This document shows positions 35,687 through 47,720 of a DNA stretch of 64,000 bases, piece after piece. The stretch spans positions 13,144,001-13,208,000 of the forward strand of contig JBITNC010000002.1 in the NCBI GenBank assembly GCA_050084985.1. Direction: 5' to 3'. Made by a program: the position numbers and the translations under genes. Position 1 is the first letter of the stretch, and every line of letters begins with the position of its first letter. This DNA comes from Nageia nagi (lineage: Eukaryota; Pinophyta). The notes below the pieces were generated by a model, which was not told where the DNA came from, ran no database searches, and was given only the letters and a program-made list of their open reading frames with translations.

Positions 35687-36001
35687 TTTATGAGAAGTAA
35701 CCTCGTGGGATCAAGAGACAACATTCCTAGTTGCACAGCAGTGCTTTGTTGGCTCCAAGCAAGATAAATACAACATGATACAACGTTTTTTGCACGACAT
35801 CCAAGACACCATCCCTTTCTATTTATTTTTACATCTATAAAGCTTATGTTAAGATATATTGAACAATTAGGTGAAACGAATTACAATAGCTGAACATTTC
35901 TTTCCAGTGCTTATTGTATGGATAAAGTTTTAATTCAGTTCTTAATACAAACAATGTTCTTCATGAGGGTACAAGTCATTTTACATTTTTCACATTCAGT
36001 T

Positions 36002-36143
36002 AGTTTTTTTTTGTAGGAACCTTCAGTAGGATAAACTTTTAAAGTCTCTACCACAACTACTACAACATGTTATAGTTTTTTTTTTAGGAACCTTCAGTAG
36101 GATAAACTTTTAAAGTCTCTACCACAACTGCTACAACATGTTA
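36002..36143. repeat. Two-copy tandem duplication, 71-bp period
   Basis: 'aggaaccttcagtaggataa' starts at 36015 and again at 36086. The surrounding sequence through 'acaacatgttata' is also duplicated with very few differences ('aactac' versus 'aactgc', and the length of a T run). It is recent compared with most repeats here and lies downstream of the S27a stop codon. Confidence 0.85.
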
Positions 36144-36617
36144 TACCAACCATTGTGATTTAAACCTTAAACCTCCTAAACAAGAACCAAAACTTAAATT
36201 ATTGTGTTGTCCCTTGAAGACTACATTCAGTTAGTTGTCTACATGTAAGATTAAAATTATGAATTTTCATAAGTTCCTAATGTTGAATTTGATCATCGAA
36301 GCAATCACACTTTGTCAAAGAACAAAAGTCAATGACCACAAAAATAGCACAATAAGAAAATTTTTGAAATGCCGTGAATATGAACCTGAACATTCCACAA
36401 AGGAAAAAACATGAAATCGCTTGAAAATGAACCAAAAAAACATAAGCCACAAGTTGTTGTTACAAGAATAACAACCTCAATTGAAATCTCATTCTACCAA
36501 AAACAAGGTTTTAAAGTACCCATGAAAAAAATCACTAAATAACGATAACTATCTAAATCCCAACTACAAAAAGCCTCATAAAAAATTTGAAACCATAATT
36601 CAGAACTGGAAACACGC

Positions 36618-37272
<655 letters not shown>

Positions 37273-37380
37273 CTTCAAAGACCATAAGCGAACCTCGAAC
37301 TCTCTTCTTGCCCTTCTCACAGGTGGTCTTCTCCGGCGCTCCTGCTAGATAAGACCCCTCCAAACCCTAATACTGCTGCC
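37273..37380 (-). promoter_or_regulatory. RPS27A: 5' UTR/promoter-proximal region with telo-box
   Basis: On the plus strand aaaccctaa lies at 37362-37370, about 90 bases upstream of the start codon. It is the plant telo-box, known from promoters and leaders of ribosomal protein and translation genes. The stretch is GC-richer than its surroundings, as expected for a transcribed leader. The transcription start site cannot be set from sequence alone. Confidence 0.65.
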
Positions 37381-37481
37381 AAAATTGATTAAATAAATAA
37401 TTAAATTTAGTTCATTGGCATAATAGTACCTTAGAAATGAGAATGAAGAGGAGATAATTGTAAATTAAAGAGCAGTATAGG

Positions 37482-37500
37482 ATTATATATATATATATAT
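37482..37500. repeat. (AT)n microsatellite
   Basis: Pure AT dinucleotide run upstream of the S27a gene. Confidence 0.9.
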
Positions 37501-37689
37501 AGAAATCGTAATAAGTTAAATAAATATAAAAAGAGTATTTTTGTTTCTTTGATGTAAATGTATGAGAATTACTATAGATATGTAAAAATATTATGATGTT
37601 TTATAAGAATGTCATGGTTTTATGTAGAAATTCTTTAACAATTTATAAATGATGATTTTTTATCTTTTTGAATTCATATCTTTGTTTTA

Positions 37690-37910
37690 GGCATGAAGGT
37701 TTAGCTTAGTAAGTAACCCATGCCTATGAAGTGGTAATGATTGAGGTTCAAATCCTTTAAGTCTTGTAGAAACAAAGGACATGTTATAGCAACATCATCA
37801 ATTACGTTGAAAAGTTTACTATGGCACAAATATAGGTTATAGTGGCAACAAGAGCAAGATTTGAATCCATGATAAGATAGAGAATAATGTAACTAGTTAG
37901 CAATTCCTTT
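37690..37910 (+). repeat. Possible tRNA-derived SINE
   Basis: 'tagcttagtaagtaac' (37701) resembles a Pol III A box, and 'gaggttcaaatcc' (37742) a B box, about 40 bases apart as in tRNA-derived SINEs. Within the next 150 bases a reversed B-box-like 'ggattcaaatc' appears on the minus strand (37867-37877), so two tRNA-like halves may face each other. No poly-A tail or target duplication is clear. Confidence 0.45.
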
Positions 37911-37931
37911 GGTCTAACATAATCTAACATA

Positions 37932-37963
<32 letters not shown>

Positions 37964-37964
37964 T
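37932..37964. repeat. (AT)n(GT)n compound microsatellite
   Basis: An AT run passes directly into a GT run of about nine units. Confidence 0.92.
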
Positions 37965-38127
37965 TCATTGGATTATAATATGTCTCTTGTTGTATATAGC
38001 CTATAAGATGACGATTGAAAACTAGATGTTAATTTTTGCAAAATATGGACTTGCTTTAATGGATGAAATTCCTTTTATATTAATTAAAACCCAAGATTTA
38101 AGAAATATATTTTCAATACTTTGAATA

Positions 38128-38970
38128 GATAGATTTATAGACAAGCATTGCAGAGTCAAGAGGTAAGGAGTATGTTCAAGCACAAAATGAGAACAAATAA
38201 AATATTAAGCTTGTTTAAATAGGTTTGGATTATCATAAGAAGTATGGTAGTTGATGTTTTCAAAATAAAATAGACTTCAAGATGATAAAGTAATCTAATA
38301 AAAGTACATAAGCTAGTGTAATAGACACAAGAAAAATAGATTGATTTATAGACAAGAATCGCATAGTCAACATGTAAGGAGTATGCTCAAGCATAAAGTG
38401 AGAACAAATAAAGTGTTAAGGTTGTTTAAATAGGTTTGGATTATTATGAAAAGTATGCTAGTTGATGTTTTTAAAATAAAATACACTTCAAGATGATAAA
38501 GTAATCTAACAAAAGTACATAAGCTAGTGTAATGGACACAAGAAAAATGGATTGATTTATAGAAATTGCAGAGTCAAGAGGTAAGGAGTATGTTCAAGCG
38601 TAGAGTGAGAATAAATAAAGTATTAAGATTGTTAAATAGGTTTGAATTATCATGAGAAATATGCAGTTAATATTTTTAAAATAAAATACACTTCAAGATG
38701 ATAAAGTAATCTAATAAAAGTACATAAGTTAGTGCAATAGACACAATAAAAATAGATTGATTTATAGACAAGATTTGCAAAGTCGAGAGCTAAGGAGTAT
38801 GCTCAAGCACAAAGTGAGAACAAATAAAATGTCAAACTTGTTTAAATAGGTTTGGATTATCATGAGAAGTATGCTAGTTGATGTTTTTAAAATAAAATAG
38901 ACTTCAAAAAGATAAAGTAACAAAATAAAAGTACATTAGTGCAATAGACACAAGAAAAATATATTGATCT
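38128..38970. repeat. ~211-bp tandem repeat, four copies
   Basis: The marker 'tttatagacaag' or its variant occurs at 38134, 38345, 38556 and 38761, and a decayed fifth start lies near 38965. Each unit contains 'aggagtatgttcaagc', 'aaataggtttggattatcat' and 'aagtacataag...aatagacacaag'. Periods are about 211, 211 and 205. Copies differ by scattered substitutions and small deletions. No frame runs through the array. Confidence 0.9.
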
Positions 38971-39254
38971 TTGTCTAAGTAATTATGCTAATATACCTCA
39001 AAAAGTATGAATAAAAGGCTTAAATGGTAACTGAAATATAAGTTTTGTTATAATAATCAAGACCACAAGATCTAATATAGCTAAATGAAAGTCAAGATGC
39101 AACCAAACAATATTTGAAATGCAATGAATAAGAGGCCACCTCCTCGCCCCTTAAAGTCTTGGGTTCATGTCGTAACCTAGGAAAACCCAAAAAAACATAT
39201 CGAAGTTGATTTAGAGACAAAAATAATATACAAGGCTCAAATTACCATCTGAAA

Positions 39255-40135
39255 TAGATTTTGAGTTTGGAAGAAGACAAAAGAAAGAATACTTTGATTA
39301 GTCGATTTGTGGGACTTTACCCTGATTAGGATGAAATTTGAAGATGCACAATTGAATGATAAATGACTACAAGAGCAATTGAAATTATCATGTTACCTAA
39401 GGAATTTTTATTCTTCAAATTATAGAATGAAAAAGATCTTACTAACATTTTAGAGTTGGGCCCATGGTTCCTTCGCAAAAAAGGATTAGTTCTAAAAAAA
39501 TGGCAGATTTTGTCCAAAAATAGAAAATATCAACTTGATACGAACATGGGTAAGCTTCCTTGGATTGTTGTTGAAATATTGAAATGTAAACATTTTAGTT
39601 GTTATGGCTAGAATCATTAGTGAAATGATTGCTTTTGATAAAACTACCAAAATTGAGAAAAGTGTGACAAAAGTTAGAGTATGTGTCAATATTAACATAA
39701 CCAAAGAACTTAGAAAGGAAATCATTTTGGATGAAGAAGGTGGTGGAACTTGGGAACAAATTGTTATCTATGAAAATCTTCCAATTAGATGTGGAATATA
39801 TAATAAATTTGATCGCTACACTCGTGAATGTCTAGATAAAAAAAGTGCAAAATAATAACGAGGAGAGAATAAATGAAAGAAAGCATGATATAAGGGATGA
39901 CATGAGAGAATGGCACTCTGATGTAAGACAAGCCCAAAGAACCTCGATGCAAGGCCAAAACCCTACTACAACATTAAGGAATCATGGCCAAATTATAGCA
40001 TGGATTACGAAGGATAATCTTGCATGTGGAGAAATTAGGTTTGAAGAAATACATGATGAGAGATATAATTTAGAAGCAATTGGGATGGACCTTGATGAAT
40101 TGGAAAGGATGAGAAAATGTTAAAGATAGGACCAA
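39255..40135 (+). pseudogene. L1-type LINE ORF1 (DUF4283/zf-CCHC)
   Basis: NTLISRFVGLYPD (39280) and LPKEFLFFKL...EKDLTNILELGPWFL (39400-39475) follow the DUF4283 pattern and resemble 30940-31130. The 83-residue frame at 39604-39855 continues with YENLPIRCGIYNKFDRYTREC, a knuckle with one Cys and the His replaced by Tyr. A basic tail follows to about 40123. It is broken by stops before 39604. Confidence 0.75.
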
Positions 40136-40344
40136 GAAGAGTAGGTCAAACCAAATGAAGAAGGCTTTGTCCCAAAGAGATCAATAATAAACTCAAGAGA
40201 GTTTCCTAATGTGGGACAAAATCTGCTTGGTAGACCTACAAAGAAGCATCTTAGAGATAAGAAAACCTTGGAAGAAATTGCCAATGGGCTTAAAAGTACT
40301 CTAGAGAAGAATGAGTTGGGTATTTTAACCCCTCAAAACTCTCA

Positions 40345-42190
40345 ATGAAAGTATTAAGTTGGAATATAAATAGTTGCAATGCTCCTGATAGACACATGAT
40401 CTTGGAGGACCTCTATAAGGAACTTAGACTTGATATGATTCTAATCCAGGAGTCTAAGTTGAAAAATGATAGAGTTTTGGGAATTATGAAAAAAGTTTTA
40501 AAATGTGTTTTGTGAGTGGAAAGAAGCAATTGGCTTTGCTGGAAGATTGGCAACTTTATGGAATTTGGAGACTATCGAGGTTTCAAGGATCCCCTTAACA
40601 CATCCATATAATATTTACTTACATTCTTTTTGTACATTCATTGACTCTAATTTTTCCTTTTTTGTTACAAATTTGTATGCACCAAATGATCCCCTTGAAA
40701 GGAGAAGGCTCTTTGAATTCTCATCTTTGGAAAGAAAATATTTCAAGGACCCCCCTTGGTTAATGATGGGGGATTTCAACACCCTATATTCTCTCATGAA
40801 AAAAGGGAGGTGATGTTATCAATAGAAGTAATATCGATGATCTCATAAACTTCATGATAGAAAATAAATTGATCGATCTTGATCTTATTGGTTGTGATTT
40901 CACCTGGCATAATGCTAGAATTGAAGAGAACAACATTTGATCAAAGATTATATATAGCTATCTATTCATCTGGTCGGATTACCCAATTTCCAAACCATAC
41001 TTTATTGACAAAAAATAAATTTCAATATGATCATACACCCATATTCCTTCAAGCTACTTACTTTTAGAATAAGAATTATCCCTTCAGATACATTAAGGCA
41101 ATGTGGTTATCTCGTTATAAAATCTATGACAAAATTCAAGAGTGGTGAGATATTAATATCAAAGGAACTAACATGTATCAATTAGAGGAAAAACTAGAAC
41201 ATATAAAGAAAAAAAGTAAAAGAGTGGAATAGGAATGTTTTCAAGAATCTGGATAGAAGAAAAGAAGACATAAAATTTGAAATGGAACAATTAGAAAGAG
41301 TTATTCAATTTGAAGGAAGATATCAAGAAATGACAAAAAAGAAAAAGAATTCAATAAGATCATGATAAATGAGTAAACTTATTGAAAATAAAAATATAGG
41401 ATTTATTGGCTTAAAGAAGGAGATAGAAACAAAAATAATTTCAAGATCACAACCATGAGAAGAAGAGACTTCAATAAAATCATATATATTAAAAATGATA
41501 ATGATAGTTTGGTAACAAACCCCACTAATATGAAAGATAAAATTGTGAACTTATACAAAAACTTATTAACTCCTAAAAGAATGGATGATCTAGTTGTAGT
41601 TAAAAATGTTATTAAACATATCCCCAACCTAATTAATCAAGAAGTCAATATGAAGTTGATTGCCCCCTTCATTGAGTAGGAGATTGAAGATGTTATCCTC
41701 CAAATGGGGAAAGACAAGGCACCTAGCCTAGATGGCTTCTTTGCTATGTTCTTTCAATTATGTTAGGACATTGTAAGATCTGATATCATTACAACTATCA
41801 ATGAATTTCACCAAAATGAAGCTCTGCTACAAAGTTGGAATACCACATTTCTTATTTTTATCCCAAAAGTTTGTGGGGGCTCTAATTTAAAAGATTTTCA
41901 TCCTTTTATCCTATGCAATATTGTTTACAAGGTGATCACCAAAGTTTTGGCTAATAGAATGAATAATATTTTACCTAAAATCTTATCAATTGAACAAAAT
42001 GGACACATTCATGTTAGGAAAATTATGGGTGACATCATTATGATGCATGAGACCCTCCATTCCATCAAGATCAAAAGGGAATCAAATATGTTAATCATTT
42101 TAAAAAGAACATTTTCTTTTTACAATTGTATACACGAGAGAAGCTACTTGGATTTCATCATCAAGAGTTTATTCTCACAAATAGAGCCAT
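40345..42190 (+). pseudogene. L1-type LINE ORF2: endonuclease and N-terminal reverse transcriptase, 3' part missing
   Basis: From ATG 40345 the apurinic-type endonuclease reads LSWNINSCN, LIQESKL, FFVTNLYAPND, WLMMGDFN (40505-40813) and SDYPISK, where the expected His of SDH is Tyr. The reverse transcriptase begins near 41410 (LKEGDRN), followed by GKDKAPSLDGFFAMFF, FLIFIPKV and ILCNIVYKVITKVLANRMNN. Then come LSIEQNGHIHVRKIMGDI and MHETLHSI (41700-42085), which are blocks 1-2 of the polymerase. Sequence changes abruptly near 42190 before the FADD catalytic box. Stops and frame changes throughout; inactive. Confidence 0.85.
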
Positions 42191-43660
42191 AAATAGGTAT
42201 CTTGGACTTTATCACCAAGGACCTAGGCTATACTCTAATTTCATCATCAAGATAGTTTTCACTTAGGTAATTGTTTTAGGTGATTTTAAATAGTAGAAGA
42301 TGATGGTTTTAATTGATAAATTCTTGGATCATTATAATTTTAGGTGATGATATCAAGGCACAAAACTACTAAGGGGCAATATTTAGACTTACGAGTATGT
42401 GTGAGATCAATTTTGACAACAACATGTAGTACTATGCATAGAGAAATATGTGTGACTTGTTTGTTATGAATAGAAGTTTTGAAGACTTGCATATGTAATA
42501 GAGAAAAAAAGTAGGTTATGTGATCTATTGTAGGCTACATTCTTGCCTTATGAAGAACACTCATTGATATTTATTATTTGAGTTTAAATGTGATTATCTC
42601 CCTTCTGTGCATGAGGTAGAAGTACTTTGACATGTTACCAACAACAATCTTTCAAAACTATGAGTACACGAAGATTCTAATCAATAGAAAACCCATGAAA
42701 TGTTGTTGAGATGTGTAACAAATAATTCCTTAGAGAATATGTTAGTGTTGAGAGGAACTAAAGATTTGCATGTCCAAAAATCCACATAGACTTGTTTAAA
42801 GTGAAACATGATATATATATATATATATATTGCAAAGTTATTTATCATTATAAATAATAATGTTGGAGATTTATTTTGAAGAGGATGATAATTATTTTGT
42901 TATTCAAGCTTTACCATACAATCATTTTTAGGGTCTAGAGGGTACTTCAAAGACCATGGTGATATCTAGTTTTTAATTGAATATGTTCATTTGTTTTATT
43001 TATGCCCTAGAGTGCATTATCAAGGGAACCCGATACTCTTACCATTGCTTTTATTGATGGAAGAAATACACTTTTGATTAAGGGTAAAAGTTTCTAAAAC
43101 TTTTTTGTTTGCATGCTTAGATGTGTTAGTTCGCAGTCACTCTTTTTGTTGAATGGATGTGTTTGTCTCCATTCACACATGGATTGTAGGCTACTAAAAA
43201 ACATGAGTGATGACTGAATTCTATGATATGTCATAATAGTTTGTTACAATTTGCATGCTACTAGATGGTTGTAATGACAAAATAGTTTATTGTGATTTAT
43301 ATGTTGTTGGATGGTTGTGTCATGAGATGTACCTAATTATTGAAGGTTTCCAAAGCTTGAGATGGTTGGATGTGTTTGTCCTTGATCATGGTAGTTGTAA
43401 ACATATGTATTTTTCCATGTTTACACCTTGTTGTTTGATCATGGGTAGATGAGTTTGTCCCTATTATTGGTTATTTGGTAAATGGCCAGTCATTATCATA
43501 TGAAGAATGGAAGAGTGGTTATGCCCAATTATTACCACATGGCTTTTAAAGGTTTGAAGATCAATGAGCCCATTGCCATTGTAGATGGTTTGAAGATCAA
43601 TGAGCCCACTACCACTAAATATGGTTTGAACATCAAGTAATGACAAAATGTAGATCTTTT
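42191..43660. other. Unassigned stretch, probably retroelement 3' part
   Basis: No frame with known motifs. An AT run lies at 42812-42831. Near 43554-43640 'ggtttgaagatcaatgagcc' is repeated with ~44-bp spacing. Because a polypurine tract and LTR-like start follow at 43667-43675, the preceding DNA may be the 3' internal end of a decayed LTR element. Confidence 0.4.
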
Positions 43661-43666
43661 TCATTA

Positions 43667-43800
43667 GGTGGGGGTGTTAGAGATATTAATGTTAGAGAAA
43701 ATTATATAATAAACTAGGTAATGTGTTTGATGATTTATTAGGTAGTTATAATACGAGTTAATAAGTCAATCCAATTTGTTAACAGGTTTTTTAGAAGGTT
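43667..43800 (+). repeat. Putative polypurine tract and LTR start
   Basis: ggtggggg is followed by tgttagagatattaatg at 43675, the usual junction of plant copia polypurine tract and 3' LTR. A second LTR copy is not in the window, so the right border is unknown. Confidence 0.45.
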
Positions 43801-44184
43801 GTAAAAAATTTCTTGTAAGTTAATGTCCAATATCCATTTATTTATTTGATGAATCATAAATTATAATGCAGATATTATTTGTTTTGGCCCTTCCATATTT
43901 TCAATAGTTTGTAAGAGTAATATTTAGGAAAATAATAATAATCATAAAGATGCAAAATGGACACTCCCACGAAGGAAATTCCATAACTACTTTTTAATGT
44001 ATTTATTCTCATATCTTGGATGTAACAAATCACTTTTTGCTTTTGGAGTTAATGGATTTACACACAAGGTATGTTCTCTTGATTTTTTTTTTGTTTTAAT
44101 TTTTAAATGCCATGTCTATTTTCTTAATTTATTCAAATGTCATGTCGAATAACAAGGATTGAATAATATTGTTGGACAAGGATT

Positions 44185-44480
44185 AAGCCTTATCAAATGA
44201 TATGGTTGAAGCCTTATCGAATGTCATGGCTCAAGCCTTATCAAATGAAAAAGTTCAACTTTTCAAACCTTGTTGAATGACATTTCTTAAGCCTTGTCAA
44301 ATTACATGGACGAAGCCTTATCAAATAACATAGATCAAGCCTTGTAGAATGGCATGGTTTGTCTTGGTCGTTATGGCTTCCACTTAACCTAAGCCTTTCG
44401 ACATGGCTAAATCCATGCCATTCAACAAGGCTTAAACCTTATCGTTTGACAAGGCTTATACCTCATCATTTGATAAGTAA
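44185..44480. repeat. 24-bp repeats in direct then inverted orientation
   Basis: Direct units starting aagccttatcaaatg or similar lie at 44185, 44209, 44233, about 44266, 44289, 44313 and 44337, mostly exactly 24 bases apart. After a spacer, reverse-complement units follow (ccattcaacaaggctt at 44418, cgtttgacaaggctt at 44443, catttgataag at 44467). The single strand could therefore fold into a large imperfect hairpin. Confidence 0.85.
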
Positions 44481-44703
44481 AATTAACAAAAAAAGTGGGA
44501 TTTATATGCAACTATATTTGATTTTAAAGTATTGTTGGATTTAGCCTCCAATTTTTAAGTATTCATGATTTTTTTCAAATATACCTAAGCAAATAATCAT
44601 TTTTAAAACTATAGACCATTTTTCAAGGGGGGTTCTATATTGCCACGATTTTATAAGTAAGTTTTTGGGAGTGGGTCGTAAAATTTACCCTAAATGCAAA
44701 GGG

Positions 44704-44918
44704 TTTTTTTTGTTTTAGGTTTGAGTAGTCCTAGAACCCATGGATAGGGTTATGCAATCCCCTACCATCCATATCCCTTATAAGGCCAAAAACTACACTT
44801 ATTACTAGGGGATGCACACACAACCATACTCAAACACCCATGCAATAATTTGAACCTTGGACTTACCATAAAAGAGCCAAGTTGCAATCCATTATGCTAT
44901 CCCCTAAGGTTATGTTGG
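44704..44918 (-). repeat. tRNA-derived SINE
   Basis: On the minus strand the element starts near 44918 with ggggatagcataatggattg (A-box-like tagcataatgg) and has aggttcaaatta (B-box-like) about 40 bases on. It ends at 44704 in an A-rich tail read from 'ttttttttgtttta' on the plus strand. About 215 bp, the usual plant SINE size. Target duplications are not clear. Confidence 0.65.
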
Positions 44919-44919
44919 C

Positions 44920-46100
44920 TAGACTTTTCACATAGAAAACAAGATCAAATCTACTTAAGTACATGTACTCTACTAGATCAAACATTCTTCCACATCACCA
45001 TTTTCGTTTAAGAATTAAAAATCATGAATATTTAAATACTACATCACAAAATTGGTAATAAAATTTAACATCCCAACCAAATTGCCCCTAACAAATTTAC
45101 TACATGCTTCTTGAAATTCAATGACTTCTAACATTATTTTCAAGGTATTAATTGATTATGCAATCCAAATATTATATGGGATAGACCCTTCACATAAAAA
45201 TAAGATCAAATTCCATAAATTATATATCCTCCATGGTTGGATCAAACTTTCTTACCAATCTTCATTATTAACACACACACACAAATAAATTATATATAAA
45301 TTGAAGATGAAGTTCAACTTCTTAACCAAATAACCACTAACAAATTTCATTCTTGTTTCTTCAAAATTCAATGAATTCTACTATTATTCTTGAGGTATCA
45401 TAGATTATTTTATTCACATGCTTGAATCTAAATTTTATCTTCTTCACAAAGTTGATTTTCAAGTTTTTATTATGCCTGCCTTAACACCCATTTTGAAATA
45501 TGTTTCCATATAAATAATTCATTTGGAAGGTTTGAATAGATCCATGTAATCTCTACATGCAACCAAGGTAAGCCCTTGTATTATTTTTTTTGTAATCAAT
45601 TTGTCCACTCATAATTCAATGAAGTTTAACACAAAACAATAGAAGCATACTAACTCAAAATAATAAGCACTATATTTACAGAGCCTTAGACCAAAGTTGA
45701 TAAATTGATGAGCAAATGAGCTTAGAATAAGGTAAAACAAATATGGTTAGAAATAACTCAATAAATGGTATTCAAAAATGTAAAAATATTAAATATTGGA
45801 CTTTGGGTTTAGAAGAATCAAAGTGTTGAACAAAGTGCCAAAGTTTGGGGCAAAAATACTAAAACATGATTTTTTGAGGTGAAAATGAAGCACCAAACAT
45901 AAATAAAATAGCATGTGTGATATATTGATGAAAAGAGATTGATAAGACCTTTCCAATGATGTATCACGTTCTACAAATGAAGCAACATAGAAAAAGTTAT
46001 TAAGTTCAAAAGTAAGATATTCAAACTTTTATAAAATCTAGACTACAATGTAATAAAGCATAATAGGTTGGAAAAATGAATTTTTCTGCATTCAATTTAT
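44920..46100. other. AT-rich stretch without recognised genes
   Basis: No frames or motifs. Two paragraphs (44935-45120 and 45180-45370) share phrases such as 'cccttcacata...aagatcaaatc' and 'attcaatga', suggesting an old ~245-bp duplication. Confidence 0.45.
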
Positions 46101-46332
46101 GTCTCCACACTTTGAAAACTTAAACAATACAATGGAATAATTGTTAAGTATTTAAGAATAATTAAAACTAAAGAATCTACGTTGTTACATGTAAAGTAAC
46201 AAACTGACAAAAATTATTACATGCTAACTTATTCCTACTATTACATATTCTTTTGCTTTACAGTTACAAAAGAAGTTTCACATTTATTTTTCTAATCCAA
46301 AAATACTACATGGTCAATATCATATTCTAACA
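46101..46332 (-). repeat. Copia LTR (5' portion, right border visible)
   Basis: On the minus strand this starts tgttagaatatgatattgac directly after a polypurine tract (agcatgaagggggag, 46333-46347). The left border is not determined because no second LTR copy is present. Confidence 0.55.
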
Positions 46333-46465
46333 CTCTCCCCCTTCATGCTAAGAGGGCTCACAAGTGAGTTTCTTAACTTCAAAATTTGAGCTTTAGCAAC
46401 ACCTTTAGTAAATCTGCCAGTTGATCATGGGTGCTGCAATATTTCAATTCAACTTATTTCTTTTC
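46333..46465 (-). pseudogene. C-terminal end of a Ty1/copia RNase H
   Basis: The minus strand reads FEYCSTHDQLADLLTKGVAK followed by AQILKLRNSLV and ends before the polypurine tract. This matches the conserved end of copia pol (L-x-YCPTxxQLADxLTKxL...LRxxLGV). The rest of pol is absent; a hAT transposase remnant begins next to it, so it was interrupted or recombined. Confidence 0.75.
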
Positions 46466-46467
46466 CA

Positions 46468-47720
46468 TCATATCACAAACCCCATAGTAGGTTTATCGCT
46501 CTCCAATTCTCTAAGCATATCCACTATTGGATCACATATTTTAAAAACTTTTAAAGCACTATTCCAAAAAGTGGGATTCAAAATTGTAGATTCCACCAAT
46601 TTCCCTTTTGCAAAATTTGAAAGAGAACTTCTTTCCCACTCTTCATGATAAACAACATATTTTAAAGTTGATTTTTGATCAACAACCCTTTGCAAAGTGA
46701 TGTAAAATATTACAAAACTTGTATCAAAAGGCCTCAAAAGTTCTTTAGATGCTTTTTCTCTGTAGAGGTTTAATGTAAGACAATGGTTGAATATGAAGTT
46801 GGCTATTGTTGTTTCCCTTAGAATCACCTCATGAACCCATGCAAGCTTTGCTAAATCATGAAGAAGAAGATCAATGTAATGAGTAGTACATAGAGTCCAA
46901 TAAATTGTTGGAAACTTCTCCATGACCATCTTTTCAGTACCCACACAATTTGTTGCATTATTTGTTACAATTTAGACAATATTTTCTGGTTCAACTTCAA
47001 CTATTACCTCATTTAAAATTTTGAAAATGTACTCTGATGTTTTGACTACCTTCGATGCATCAATGGCCTTAAGAACACTACATCTTAAGGACATGACACC
47101 CAACCATCACTCATAATAGGACAACCTGTATGACTCCAAGACTCTTTGATTGAAGATAAGTTATTAGTTACCTTTTCCTTTGCTCTTTGGAGAAGAGTAC
47201 CCCTCAATACTCCAAATTTAGGTGGCCTATATCCCTTACCATACTCTACACTTTTTTTGATTGCATTGATAAAATAAAGATTATTTGCAACATTAAAAGG
47301 GATGGTACATGCATAAAATGCATCGGCCTATGGATCATCAACTTCTTATTTTTCAATCAGTTTCAAAAATTTATTTAATGTCCCAACCCCACTTGAACTT
47401 GGACTTGGCCTAATATTCGAAGATGTAATAAAAGAAGATATAAAAATCTCCCTTTCTACCCTTTACCTCTTTCCTAAGAGTTTATCTTTGTTTTTTTGTA
47501 AAGCTTCGTGTTCCATTTCAATATTTTTTTTTAATTTTGGAGTTATTTTTTTACAGCCCTCCACACCACCTCCTCGACCATTGCTTGAGGAAAGCAAATG
47601 GTCTACAACTCGTATCAACGAGCCTATGAATTTATGTCCATAGTGAACATGTCAATTTACTAAGATCTGTAAATCTTCTTGTCATGTATTTCCAAGCCTC
47701 TGCATTTGATTTTCCCATGC
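46468..47720 (-). pseudogene. hAT-type transposase (DUF659/BED finger) remnant
   Basis: A 158-residue minus-strand frame (46468-46944) matches the plant DUF659 hAT family: MEKFPTIYWTLCTTHYIDLL (family RPxLFWTPCAAHCIDLM), ANFIFNHCLTLNLYRE, ELLRPFDTSFVIFYITLQ and FWNSALKVFKICDPIVDMLR, then SDKPTMGFV. Upstream, VTNNATNCV corresponds to VTDNASNYV with the catalytic Asp changed to Asn, preceded by a stop. A BED-finger remnant with AWKYMTRR and RRWCGGL lies at 47560-47710. The C-terminal dimerisation domain is missing. No terminal inverted repeats or 8-bp duplications were located. Confidence 0.82.

Noticed and set aside
37362-37370. aaaccctaa as telomeric repeat remnant
   Set aside because: A single unit upstream of a ribosomal protein gene fits the telo-box promoter motif better than interstitial telomeric sequence.
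39130-39190. Possible tRNA-like B box 'gggttcatgtc'
   Set aside because: No A box at the right distance and no tRNA fold; too little to call a tRNA gene or SINE.
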